This document shows, in pieces, positions 52,723 to 64,000 of a stretch of 64,000 nt of DNA (position 1 is the first letter of the stretch; the number at the start of each line of letters is the position of its first letter). The stretch covers positions 16,116,721 to 16,180,720 of the forward strand of contig NW_025062479.1 of the NCBI RefSeq assembly GCF_000002995.4, read 5' to 3'. Source of the DNA: Brugia malayi (lineage: Eukaryota; Nematoda; Chromadorea; Rhabditida; Onchocercidae). The translations under genes were made by a program, and so were the position numbers. The notes below the pieces were generated by a model. That model did not search any database and was not told where the DNA came from. It saw only the letters and a list, made by a program, of their open reading frames with translations.

Positions 52723-53895
52723 TCCTTCAATTTTATCTTAATCGAACATACCTATATCTTGTAAATTTTTGAGCACTGAAAAAAGTTTTATAGGAAAAAA
52801 AAAAAGAAAAAACAAAGAAAAAATGTAGAGTAAAATCAAAGAAATAAAACACCTTCCCCACTTAAATATTGTAAAAAAAAAATATTGTAATGATGAAAAA
52901 AAAAAAATTCTATTGATGCACTTATAATAAGCCATGCAAAAATTCCAAAAACAAATGAGTAAAATAAAATATTCCATCAACCGATGATAGCACCAGCCAA
53001 CTAGTAACTTCCTTGAACAATTTCAAAGAAAAATCTCGACTATTTTTATCTCGGAAATTCACCTTTCTATTGTCCTGTAAATTTTGTAAAATTGAAAATG
53101 CCCCACCACACAAATCTAGCTAACTAGAAAAAAGTGAAACATTTTCTCAATTCAAATATCGTATACTGAGAAATTAAATAATCATCACATATACCACATA
53201 ATTTTTTTCTGAATTAAATAGATCAGTGGCATAAATTAAGAGAGGTACCTTTAGCCCATGTACTTTTTGTGGTGTATTTAACGCCTGCAAGAAGCCAACT
53301 AGTCTGCATATGATGTTTTATTGATAATGAATATGACCATACAATCACATAGACAAAAAGAGGAAGATGCATAGGTACCCAGCTAGAAAACACGAGAGAC
53401 AATTTCTAAGTAAAATAATATTGGCCATGCGATGTCTGAAATGTTTCAGCGCTCAAGACTTGAGAATTGGAAAGTGACAAAATCTAGTATTACTGAGTTT
53501 TAATGCACAGAAATACACAGTGATGAATAAATGTAGCAAAAGATATCCCTCTAAATTAGCAATGTGAAAAAGGAAATCAAAAATATAAGAGGCCTGATTG
53601 GGAATATTGAGGCTTAAATTATCGTTTGTAATAGAACCAAGTTTTAAAATATTAAAAAAGACATACAGGTTAGGAGACAATATCTCAAATGTAATATCAA
53701 TAGCAGTAAAGTGGTGCAAAGTACACAATTACATCCTCGATTACCAGGAATTTTTATTTCTCGTGTAATTTTAACCAAAAATCTTTCTGCTGTATGAAAT
53801 ATTGAAAAAGTTCCAATAATTACAAATATATGGAGGCATGGAGTATTGAAATTTCAATGCATTTTGCTAAAATTAGTACGAATTGCTGCATGAAA
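52723..53895. other. intergenic, kinesin-5 to gatc
   Basis: A+T-rich spacer of 1.17 kb. Two short segments near 52765 and 53095 share an exon-like phrase (TTT-CAG acceptor, then codons for LKNLQD or LQNLQD), which could mark a small local duplication. No gene is supported. Confidence 0.4.
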
Positions 53896-56800
53896 TTACG
53901 AATTTCGACTCTGAAAGGCACGTCGTCGTTTCGTAATGTTTACCGCTGAATCATTCTGCTTTTTAACGACTGTACAACCATGTTCACTATTATCCTGAAA
54001 AGTATTGTTATCCAGAACTTTAAAAATTGCAACAAATTCTTTCGTCTTGATTTTAAAAACATTCGAGTGGACAGACTTCATATAACCCAAAGAATTTTTG
54101 TATTTTAGTAACCACTTCACAAGAGATATATACGAAATTAACTTGTTTTTAAAAAACCTTAAATCATCAATGTCTCATTCGCACTTTTCAGCCTTTTCTT
54201 TTCTTACCAAAACACGGAAAGTAAGAAGGAAATGGAATTAAAATCCTTCTAAAATACAAGCAAATTTACTTCAGGTGTTTCAACAATGTCGTCAAGATCG
54301 CACTTTAATGTTTCTTTGAGAGCTCTTGGTGAGAGGACGGTGAACGGTGTTTCCAGAATCGAGTCACGCGGCTATAAATAATTGTAAATCAATTAAAGGT
54401 AAAATTAATATTAATTTTGATCAATGACTACTACCAGTTTAAAACTGGGACAAAATAACCATCGCCTAGTGGAAAGAGAAAATTAATCACTACCCAGTAT
54501 GGAAATCTACCGCTTACCCGGTACTGACTTAGCCTTCGTGGTATTTCACTTTGATTGGTTTTGTTAATCAAATCACTCGCATCCGGAATTTCAATCGGTT
54601 CTGGAAGTTTTACCTGCTTTCTACGGACTGGCGTTTCACCTTAAATTATAACTTTTGCTACTAAAGAATCATATAAAATTAGCAAAGTGCAGCAGAGATT
54701 TCTATTTGATCATTATGCGGATTATGCAGTCAGTAATATACAAAAGTGATATTCTATCATTCTGAGTTTTCGATGTGACATTACACATCAGAAAGCAACT
54801 TATACTAGTAACACAAAAACATCGCACTAAACTGTTGCTTTTTTTGAATATTTTTTGAAGACCTCAGTAAAAAATTCCATGAAAATGAAAATAATGTGAG
54901 ATAAAACCTACCAGTGTTGGATGGACGAATAATATTCCTTTCAATGAATTGTTCTGTTCGAGAATATGCTTCATGTACTTCCTGAAGCAGTGATGATGAT
55001 GCCACTCCACTGAATTCCATCTAAATTTACAAACAAAACATCAAAAAAATTATAAAAGAAAAAACGGATAAATAAATTTTTTTTTGCGCCTGAGAAAAAC
55101 TGCAACAGAAGATTAGAATAAAAGAAATTACTTGATGCATTGCAACATTTGTATTTGAGTTTGCCATTTCATTTATATAGGCAGACACCACGTCGCCCTG
55201 CTTTTGCAAATCTCTACATAGCGCTTCCATTGTTCTGTGTGTCTACAATAATCACAATACCAACATATAAAAGAAATTTTCAACCCAAATATATACATAA
55301 TCAAAACAACGTTAATACAACCCAAACAACATAGTAAAAGACACTAAATGATAAAAAGAAAATTTGATTTTAACTTACACCATCAATATTTTCTCTTTGG
55401 AAAGTGATTTTCTTTGAAAAATCATATTTGAATGATTCCCAGGCCATTTTGTTGGGACATGTTTCGTCGACAGTGGCTTTCACATATACACATTGCCTTT
55501 CAAAAGCAGATTGTTGTTCGGCCCTCAACGATTTCAGCTTCCCGCTTACTTCTTCCATTTCCTCTCTCGTCGTTTCAGTGTATGTTCCTAATGCATCAGT
55601 GACCTAACGTAAAACATTCATTGGATTTCAAATAATAGTAGAGATATGGAAATCTATTAAAGATCAAAAATTATAGTGAAATGATTAGGATAACCTATCC
55701 CTTATACTAAGTTTAGTTATCCCTTATATATTTTCTCTAATTCAGTTTGAGATTTAGCGGAAATGTGCATTTTTCATTTTTCAGAAGTATTACGAACTGA
55801 AATTAAATCATAAGGTGATTCCATATACCAAACAAAAAGATATCATTCCTATACATATCAAAACGATGTTAATACTACATATCTTAAAAATAATAAGTTC
55901 CAGTAATAAGCACCAAGAATTTCCCGTTTTCCGTTCATTATTCTGTCCATCTTCATCTGCAAAATTAATTGCTAGACAAAACATGCTTGTCCAAGCATCT
56001 GAAACTTACCAATTGCTTCATTTTTTCTGCCATTGACACGGTATGATTGGTATAATTAGTGGAAACTTCATAATATTTTTTTCCCAGCATTTCATATTCG
56101 TCTACCTGGAACCACTATAAATATTCCTACAGCTCTGAAACAGTATTTGCAGAGGATTTAAATTCCCTTGCTGATTTGTAAGAATCTTTTCCACAAATAT
56201 TTTTCTTAAATGGAGACATAATAAGTTTAAGGTTAATTTCAAATAAAGCTCACATGTTTCACAAAAAAGTCAATAAATTTGTTATGCTGTTCATATAATT
56301 TTTCATGATAACTCTGTGCACCATTAATGAACGCACATACTTCCCTCAAAAAACTGACAGCTGAGTTGTCGGTGCCATTCTGAATAGAAACATGATTTTC
56401 AAAAGGATTAAAAAAGGAAAAGTAAAATATATCCTAGAAAATACATAACAACCCTCCTTTTTGCATCATATTCAATTATATTCGATTTTTCATTTAATTA
56501 TAAAAATTTCCTTAGAATATGCTTAGGTTTCTTTTTGAATCTCTTATACTTCCGAATATATCAAATTGTCAAAATTACCTCACAGCTAGTAAAAAACGCC
56601 TTCAACTGCGAAAGAAGTAAATCTATATAGTTCCGAAATGCGTGCATATCTTTTTCTACATTAGCTTTCGTTTGTTCTGAAATTACTTCTCAATGTTTCA
56701 GTATTCTGTCGCATAACTGTCCCAAAATGGAACAAACTCCATTAACCTGCATCTGATATGTGATGTGAATATCATCTGAGAGATTGCATGAAAAGTGTTG

Positions 56801-59800
56801 CTGTATGTTAAAATATTAATGCCAAAATAAAATATTATAAAAATACTAATACAGATAAAAGTTTTATAAAAGCTGAGAATTTGAATTTTTCCTCTAAGGG
56901 ATAAAAAAGTACCAAACCACATATAACCGCAAAATTCGGGTTAGCTAATAATATTGTATTAGCAATATTGTAGTAGTCATTACGCAAAATTGGTATGATT
57001 CAATTCAAGTTTGTAAAGAAAGGGATTTCCTTATGTATAAATATAAAAAAATTTCCGTTTAAAATCTGGTTAAAATTGAAGCCTCGTGTCTTAAAATGTT
57101 TCACTCTTCAGCAGCTAGTACTTACATGAAACACCTTTTAATGTATGCTTAATTCAACTTCAAAACAACAAATAAAAAATAAACGAACTTCTCACCACAA
57201 TAATCTGTCATTTTTTTCATTTCCGATTGTAACATATCATTCCAATCTTCGACACCTTTCTTCAGCTTGTCAGCACTTTGTGCACTATTTCTTGTATACT
57301 GAATATACAGTTTTTCATTTTCATTTGCCGCATTACGAAAGACATCAATTTTGTCATGTGTTTTACCCAAGTCCGAGTCCAAATGTAAGCAGTTTTGACG
57401 GAGCTAAAATAATAGAATCTTAACTTCAGAAGCTCTACAAATAGAATAAAAAAATGTTGCAAATATATTTCATAGATTTACAACCTTCCAATTGCTTGAA
57501 TGATTAACACTAGCCTGTCTATTTTCCACTTGGCTTTTATTCGCTGATTCCTGCAACTTCTTCAAAACGAACTGATAATTTTCCAAGTTCGACTTGCAAT
57601 CCGCTAACTCCTTTAAATTTAAATTACTATCAGTAAATCTGATCCACATAAATGCTGACTGTCAATAAGATCTATATTTAAATGTCAAGCTTTGTTTCTA
57701 ATCCAGAATATACGACGACTGAGATAATAAGTGAAGAGAGCATTGAAAAAGAAAAATCCGACCACGGCAGTTTTAAGCAAAATTATCATTTCTTAATGTA
57801 TGCTATGTATTGTGTCAACAGTAAATGCTGTAAAATTATATCAAAAATTACCAGAACAATAGAACTTGCCGAACCCAACCTTCAGCAGCTATGATCGATT
57901 TTCCCAGAACTATAGCAAAACGCATGAATATTACCTACCAAACTTAACTGAGCATTTTCATTGCAACGCTCTCTATACTTCTGTTCCATATGTTTGTAAC
58001 GTTCGTAAAGACGGCCATAATGCTGGCCTAGGAGTTCAGCATCTTGCATTAGCTATAAAAATTAGGGGTAAATATAGTGCTTTAACACGTGGAAGCAATA
58101 AGAAAATATAGCAACAATTTCGAAAACATAACAGCGGTTTCAGAGTAATTTTCATAGAAAATCCACTGATGCAATGATATATTATACGGTGAATACGCAC
58201 AGGACAGAACTATATAATCATTATGTTGCCATAGGGAAAAGAAATGCTTCTATCTGACGTAGAAAATATTTCATCAAAAAAAAAAAAAAAAAACTAAATA
58301 TAAAAACTTGCCAACTGAATGCGTTCAAGAACTGATTGAAGCTCATCAGTGAGCGTTTCGATCTGTTGGCTCTGTTGCGCAAGTTGTGTATTCATGTTTC
58401 TGCAAATATCACTTGAAAAATTTGCAAATCACTATTATTTACCAAATGAAATGAAATATATTGAAATAGAGCAAATTAAGTTAGAAATCAAAAACATCTA
58501 AATGAAAAATCGAAAAAAACATAAAAAACAAAAAGTCGAAAAAACATATTTTAACCATAAAATACATAAGTAAAGCACACTCATAATTCTGACGATCAAC
58601 AAAGAAGCCCGTCTTATCACGTGCCGCTTGTAAATCACGCATTAGGCGATTCATTTCATCATTGTAAGCCTGAGACAGAGACAGACCAATTAGTAAAGAT
58701 TACTTAACTGAAAGTGCAACCATTCGAATGAAATGATATAAGCTGCAAATGAGTATAACACATAAAACACAAGCCATAATTACCATAGTTGGTTGTGACA
58801 GTCTTCTCACTGCACTTACTAAATTTGATGAGATTTTCAGTACATGAACAAACCTTAAGTAGAGCACGATGAGTCAATTTTTGATTTATTTCAGGTTGAT
58901 TCTTAATATTTTTTGCAGTTGAAGCATATTCTAATGTGCTAATCGACTCCTTAAACAAAAGGAATAAGAAAAAGCAAATTGAAAAATCTTTTTAATCGTT
59001 AAAATCAACAAAAAACCATTACTTCTATCCTATTAAATAGAAATTAAAATGTGTGGCTGATGGTCATAACTTACTTCAATATTGGTAGAAGCAGGCGATA
59101 ACGTTGCTACAATAGTAGTAATAGTCTTACCACCTAATGAATCTTGCAAAATCCTCGTAAGCTTGCTCTCTCTAAAACATTAACTTATTAAGCCTGTACA
59201 GTTTCCATTTCCATTATCTATTGTGCAAGATACACCAAATTTTATACAAAGAGCCTAACAAATTAAAAACACGAAAATTTGAACATTTACCTGTATGGGA
59301 CATGACCAGCTCCCGAAGTTAAAGCCATAATGACTCGACCCAGTGTTAATAAAGATTGATTAATACTTCCTGTATGTAATGAAAGGCATAATGACCAGAA
59401 TTAGATTTAAAATGTCCAAACAAATTTCCGTAATCAACAGTTTCAGAAAATAAAAACAGCTGCAAGTAATATTATTTCAACTAGGTATATAGAAATACAA
59501 AAAAAGCCAACCTGCTTCCCGAGCTCTTTTATCGATGGAACCCGAACGACCAATATTTTCCGAACCAGCCAAATCAATTAAACTTAACTTTCCTTGCTTG
59601 ATGACTTCTTCCCCGCTCACAGTATTTTCTCGAATTACAACTGTTATTGTGAAAACGGTATGAGAGCGGCTAAAAATCAAAAAAGAATCACGTCCCTTCT
59701 ACAAATTTAAACTGATTACAGTGATTTAAAATGACAAAATAATTATCACATTTATTTCATTATAACCTTGAATTCAAGTTCATTTGAGTCACAGCAGTTC

Positions 59801-61315
59801 TTCGTTTCTCTGCACCCCTTTTTAACAGTTCACGAACTTCAAGACGGTCAGACACTGGAACTTCTTCCAAGCCACTAATAATTACCGAACCCTAAACTCT
59901 GCCAGAATATATCAGTTTCTGCAATTTTCGTAAACATTAAAGAAATCACAATATTAAAGAGGCGCGAAATTTGTTACCTTCCGCACAGAATCTTCGAAAA
60001 GTCGCAATCTTGCATGACCTAGTTCAGCATTCCCAAGCAAATCGTACAGTTCTTCGTTGTATAACTCAACATATGATACACGAACTGAGAATTCTTCCGC
60101 ATCCTTCAAACTTGTAGGATTATCTTTAGTTAAATTTATAAAAGCTTTCCTATTGCCCCACCTGAATTACATCAACTATCATCAATTCTTTATAAATTTT
60201 AAGTAAATGGTTTTCTGAACTGATTTAGCCGATAAATACAAACAGCTCTCGGTTAAATATTTCCGTCAAAATTCTACAATCAAGATCGATAAAAAAAAAT
60301 GAATTCTCTAATATTAGAAGTACCTGGTTCTCCAACTCAGTAAAAATGTGTTGCAAAGCTCGTGGCACTATACCAACTGATGAATCTTCGTTCCATGCGT
60401 GTTCATAAGCTGAACTGATTTGCTCACCTTCCATTGTAAATGTCTTGCCTGTACTTGTCTGTCCGTAACTGAAAATAACTTGAAAGAGGTTAAAACATCT
60501 GAAGAATTTTTAAAAATAATAATAAGGTAGCTGGACATAAAAGGAATAAAAAATAGACACTTACGCAAATAAAGTGCAGTTGTAACCAGCAAGAACATTT
60601 TTGACCAATGGTTCGACCAAATCCAAGTATATGTCGAGCTGTTTTGCATGCGTTCCGTATACCTAAATTTACAAAAAAGATCAGATCTCAATTAAATCTC
60701 CAAAACAGTACCCTTTATTTCGGATACTGGATTGAACACATTTTAACGATCTAAAAGCATTCAAAGTGTTAGACAATTCATCATAATCAAAAATCTTGAC
60801 TTTATATCATATTGGTTAAAACCTAACAACGTAGTTTTGCAGAGCAAAAAGAAAGAGAAAATCCAAGACAAGACTAATGAAACCTTTTTCGATTTAGATG
60901 ACAATAGGCCGAATGGTATCTTGCGGTTCATGGGCCCAGCAAGGCACAACATCTAGTCTAAAATGAAACGCAAACCTTATCAAATGGTCCAAATTCCTTG
61001 TTGACTCCCCGGTCAATTACAGCAACAATTCGTTTGCGAGCATTTGCCATAAGTGAGCAGCGAGCCCTCTCGGCAATTTCATTATCATTCATCGGTCTAA
61101 ACTTGATATATCATACTTCTTAATTGAATTGACTACAGAAAGCTTCACACTTCACACACTATGTGCGCCTTTCCTATCTCTTGTTTTAATTCTACATTAC
61201 TAATCACTAGTAATTGTCTATTAAAACTAATCTCTTAAAAATAATCTATATACCTTATCCGAACGGCAACACGTACGTTTTTGCCAGTTTTAGGAGTTTT
61301 ATCTGTATTCGACAT
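53896..61315 (-). CDS. bmk-1: kinesin-5 motor (Eg5/BimC family)
   Basis: Twenty-four exons join in phase to 939 aa: 61315-61254, 61096-60976, 60662-60565, 60468-60324, 60103-59978, 59891-59767, 59669-59512, 59369-59291, 59171-59075, 58949-58854, 58669-58581, 58399-58312, 58052-57939, 57610-57485, 57403-57196, 56676-56579, 56379-56254, 56105-56010, 55603-55379, 55242-55132, 55020-54912, 54639-54518, 54371-54270, 53994-53896. An N-terminal motor has RPMNDNE, the P-loop GQTSTGKT (residues 96-103), switch I SRSH (226-229) and switch II DLAGSE (258-263), followed by the neck [14 protein letters not shown] long coiled-coil stalk follows, then a C-terminal BimC box (TGETPVRR, Cdk1-type Thr835) and a basic end (KRRRAF). 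Kinesin-5 is a plus-end-directed tetramer that slides antiparallel spindle microtubules. The intron after exon 58399-58312 begins with GCAAGT. Confidence 0.95.
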
Positions 61316-61986
61316 TTTCACTGAAATCAGAATAATATGAAAATATATAATTACATACGAAATAACGCTGGGAAAAGGCAAATTTTCCAAAAATACTGTC
61401 GAGTGATAATCTGGCTCTTTACAATTGTAGTCATAGGATGACAATCGATTGCTTTAATCTTTCAAAAAAGGAAGGTTAAAAAAACTAAAATTGGAATAGA
61501 AATTTTTCCCAATTCACTCGAAATGTCAAATCATTTTTTCCGACCTACAATGCGCTACAAATCCCTGATCAACCTTGGACGTTAACATACTATAATCCTA
61601 TTTCACACAAATGATATATGGAATAGCAGGTAACCAAAACACCATCGATAAAACAAAAATCGTAAACTAGATTAGCAAAATCGTTAAGTCCTTCTTGAAT
61701 TTTTCTGGGGGAAGAATTATTTCACATTGTTCTATCTGGGCTAACTTTATCCATAACCCTTACTTGCACTACATTTGCATACTGTTTCCTTGAGTATTGG
61801 TAAATACTATTGTTTCCTCCAGACAACTGTGTTTAATTCTAGCATCATTATAAGCTTATATATATATATATTATATTGTAGGAATAGTCGTTTGCTATCC
61901 TGCTTTATGCATAGATACCATATGAGAGTCGATGTCTTCATCCATTAAAAAATAGAAAAATTAAGGTCCCCGCCACTGTAACTCAC
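61316..61986. other. region upstream of the bmk-1 start
   Basis: An acceptor CTGATTTCAG ends five bases before the bmk-1 ATG (cut before 61320). Otherwise it is non-coding; it is an outron if trans-spliced or an intron if exon 62038-61987 is used. Confidence 0.5.
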
Positions 61987-62038
61987 CTCGCCTCAATCGG
62001 GAATGGAATACATTGTGACGGTCTGTCTCACCCACCAT
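61987..62038 (-). CDS. bmk-1: candidate alternative first exon of bmk-1
   Basis: ATG at 62038 opens 17 codons (MVGETDRHNVFHSRLRR) and leaves one base at a consensus donor (GAG followed by GTGAGT). Splicing to the acceptor before 61320 gives Val-Lys and then the Met of the standard start, in frame, adding 19 residues to the kinesin N-terminus. Sequence context, donor strength and phase agree, but the phase match has a one-in-three chance probability. It could also be the first exon of an unrelated minus-strand transcript. Confidence 0.45.
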
Positions 62039-63074
62039 TTTAATCCAAAACACCTCCTCACAGCAAATGAATTTTTAACAGTAGTGAAATCTTGAAATGG
62101 ATTATTTTTAAACAAGAAACTCATGAATACTTATCGGAATCACAACTAAGCTCTTAATAAAATTATATTATTTCATCTGATCCAACAATGTAATATGCTG
62201 CAATGCTTCTTTCGAAAACGTAAAACAGTCAAAAGAAGTGCAAGTGTTGAACGATTCATTTATACTCTCAAATGTAAGCATTTTAAAGGAAGAATTACTT
62301 GAAACAAACCAAAAAAACACTGCCGTCAACGGATAAATCATGCATATACTAGAAAATTGTATCCGAATTGTTTGGAAGTCGCATCCGAATTATCCCGCCA
62401 AAGTTTCCATCATACCTACAATGAAACTTTGAATCCCTCGAATTAACATGAGATAAAAGCACGGTAAAAAACTGTATTGGGAGTTGGGAGATGTTGGTGA
62501 TTCGCGGCGTACCCGTGGTTTATCTCGTGCATATCACTTTATCGTAGAGTGGTTGAAATTATCAGTATTTTCAACCATTCTTCAATCATCAGCTTTTTCC
62601 GCACTACAGTTATGAATATGAGAGGACCTTTTCTCTCAATTCGCTTTACTTTGCTTTATGTATTTGCTCATTTTAAGAAGTTAATTTGCTTGTAAAGTTT
62701 AGTTATGGATGACTAGATTAATGAGTGATTTTCGAAATACAAAAGGAATGGTGCTGATTATATTTAAATATGTGTATTTGTGTGTATGCGTCTTTCCTCT
62801 CCTCTACAACTAGGTCATATAATTTACACTTGCAGTACAAGCAGTTTTTATTCATATGATAACGTTAGATTACTTTTTTTAAACATAGTTTTACATATGA
62901 TTAGAAGCTGAAAGAGGTAATATGTGAAGTATAACGTAATATTAGTCTATTTTAATGGATAAGAAACAGAGCAGTGTGACTACGTGTACAATTTATTGCT
63001 ATAACTTTCTGATATTATGATTAATTATTTGCATGTAACGAATATTATGAAGCTAGTGTACATTTCTAGGTGTC
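62039..63074. promoter_or_regulatory. divergent intergenic region, bmk-1 / SAM-domain gene
   Basis: About 1 kb holding the presumed promoters of both flanking genes. A locally G+C-richer patch lies near 62460-62560. A CATTTCTAG acceptor (cut after 63069) precedes the plus-strand ATG by five bases. No gene was recognised inside. Confidence 0.4.
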
Positions 63075-63767
63075 ATGCTTTCTCACCCAATGATAATGGC
63101 AGATTTTGATGTGTTATGCGGTACTGAAGATGAAGTGAAAAAGTGCGAAGCGGGAAATATTCGTAACAAGAACGGTAATCATCACATCGTCACAACCCCA
63201 CCTGAAAAATGGAATTATGACGATGTTGCTGCATGGCTTAATGAACAGGGTTTTGAGAAATATGCTAATATCATCGCTTACAGACATAAGGTATTTTTTC
63301 TTCTGCTGCACGAGTAATTATTGCTTAGTGAATAAGTAATGAATTAACATTTGACTTGCCAGTGGTAAATATTAAGTTTCTGCATGTATTTTTCTCATCC
63401 GTTATTGTTTGAAAAACGAGCTGTCTTCGTGAATCTTTTCAAGTTCCTTTTCTCATGTCATGTCAGATTGATGGTCGTACATTACTTATGCTAACAGAAG
63501 TCGATTTACGCGAGAAACCATTGAAATTGGATTGCCTTGGTGATATTAAGCGCATTGCCTTAGCTGTTTCCAGGTTAAGAACTGATTTGGCGTCTTTAGA
63601 AGCGGTGGTTAGTATTTGTATTATCCAGTAAATTTTAAGCTTATGTATTTGGTTCTGCTAAAATCATTGTTTACTTCTGAATTTATGTTTGTCGTTGCAG
63701 TTGAAACAGTCAAAACGACATGAGTGTGGTTATAATGCGAACGATCAGGATAGGGTGGATACGGTCG
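63075..63767 (+). CDS. SAM-domain protein, SAMD8/SMSr-like, 5' part
   Basis: Three exons: 63075-63290, 63467-63607 (or 63604) and 63701 to a probable donor after 63767 (GTAAAG). After about 40 polar residues comes a sterile alpha motif domain with the SMSr signature: WNYDDVAAWLNEQGFEKYA, then DGRTLLMLTEVDLR and CLGDIKRIALAVSRLR, which matches the human SAMD8 pattern DG-TLL-LTE-DLR...LGDIKRL. SMSr is an ER multispanning enzyme that makes ceramide phosphoethanolamine; the SAM domain controls its oligomerisation. The membrane part would lie beyond the window. If the last donor is not used, the frame stops at 63779-63781, giving a short SAM-only protein. ATG lies five bases after a TTTCTAG acceptor. 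Confidence 0.75.
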
Positions 63768-64000
63768 GTAAAGCAGCATAACTACATTCTGTTATGATTG
63801 CTTCAGGTTGTGCTGATGACCAGAATTTATACGAAGAACAGCTTTGTACAAAACTTTCTGTTGGAATATCCTAAAGTTTTCATGCTATTCATGTTATAAA
63901 TAGATAGTCTTCGTTACTGGCGATTCAGCACAATTTATTTGATTATGTACTTTTTGGTTGGAACTTGGGAATTATAAATCGTTTTTCAGTCAAAGCTGCA

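Noticed and set aside
60225..60323. Continuation of the kinesin motor frame past 60324
   Set aside because: The next true exon (60103-59978) resumes the motor sequence [16 protein letters not shown]; the read-through is intron.

Overview
The window is a stretch of nuclear DNA from a nematode. It is very A+T-rich, carries long microsatellites, and has genes split into many short exons with introns mostly of 50-600 bp and TTTCAG-type acceptors. Several start codons lie 2-13 nt after a strong acceptor with no visible upstream exon, which is the signature of spliced-leader trans-splicing. Gene content (laminin gamma, kinesin-5, JMJD5, mitochondrial thioredoxin, GatC) fits a chromadorean worm. The base composition and intron sizes suggest a clade III (filarial/spirurid) species, but that placement is inference.

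Layout. 1-9.6 kb is mostly non-coding, with two weak exon candidates (5628-5820 plus; 8705-8113 minus) and a decayed copy of the last jmjd-5 exon (about 9.25-9.39 kb). 9.66-13.29 kb holds two minus-strand genes 227 bp apart, a GNAT acetyltransferase followed by a JMJD5/KDM8 hydroxylase, which look like an operon. A 298-bp divergent intergenic region separates them from a plus-strand group: a Ulp1-like (C48) cysteine protease with a complete catalytic set (13.59-15.32 kb), a small unrecognised two-exon gene (15.62-16.49 kb) and mitochondrial thioredoxin trx-2 (17.20-18.77 kb). From 37.4 to 21.3 kb on the minus strand lies a nearly complete laminin gamma gene (lam-2 type, 31 exons assembled in phase, 1,642 codons). 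Its start codon lies further upstream and one additional 5' exon is proposed at 39.2 kb. 39.3-51.2 kb is low in coding content and carries a 746-bp GATA array, other simple repeats and a possible 36-residue microprotein gene (47.66-47.83 kb). 51.26-52.72 kb is mitochondrial gatC (minus). 53.90-61.32 kb is a kinesin-5 (bmk-1 type, minus, 24 exons, 939 aa) with a possible in-frame alternative first exon at 62.0 kb. The right edge holds the 5' exons of a SAM-domain protein resembling SAMD8/SMSr (plus), running off the window.

The genes do not form one pathway: basement membrane (laminin), spindle motor (kinesin-5), mitochondrial redox and translation (trx-2, gatC), protein hydroxylation (jmjd-5) and probably sphingolipid synthesis (SMSr-like) are neighbours by chromosomal chance or operon sharing. 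All exon boundaries were set by hand from splice signals, reading phase and homology. The eight main gene models are phase-consistent through every junction given here. No database search was run.
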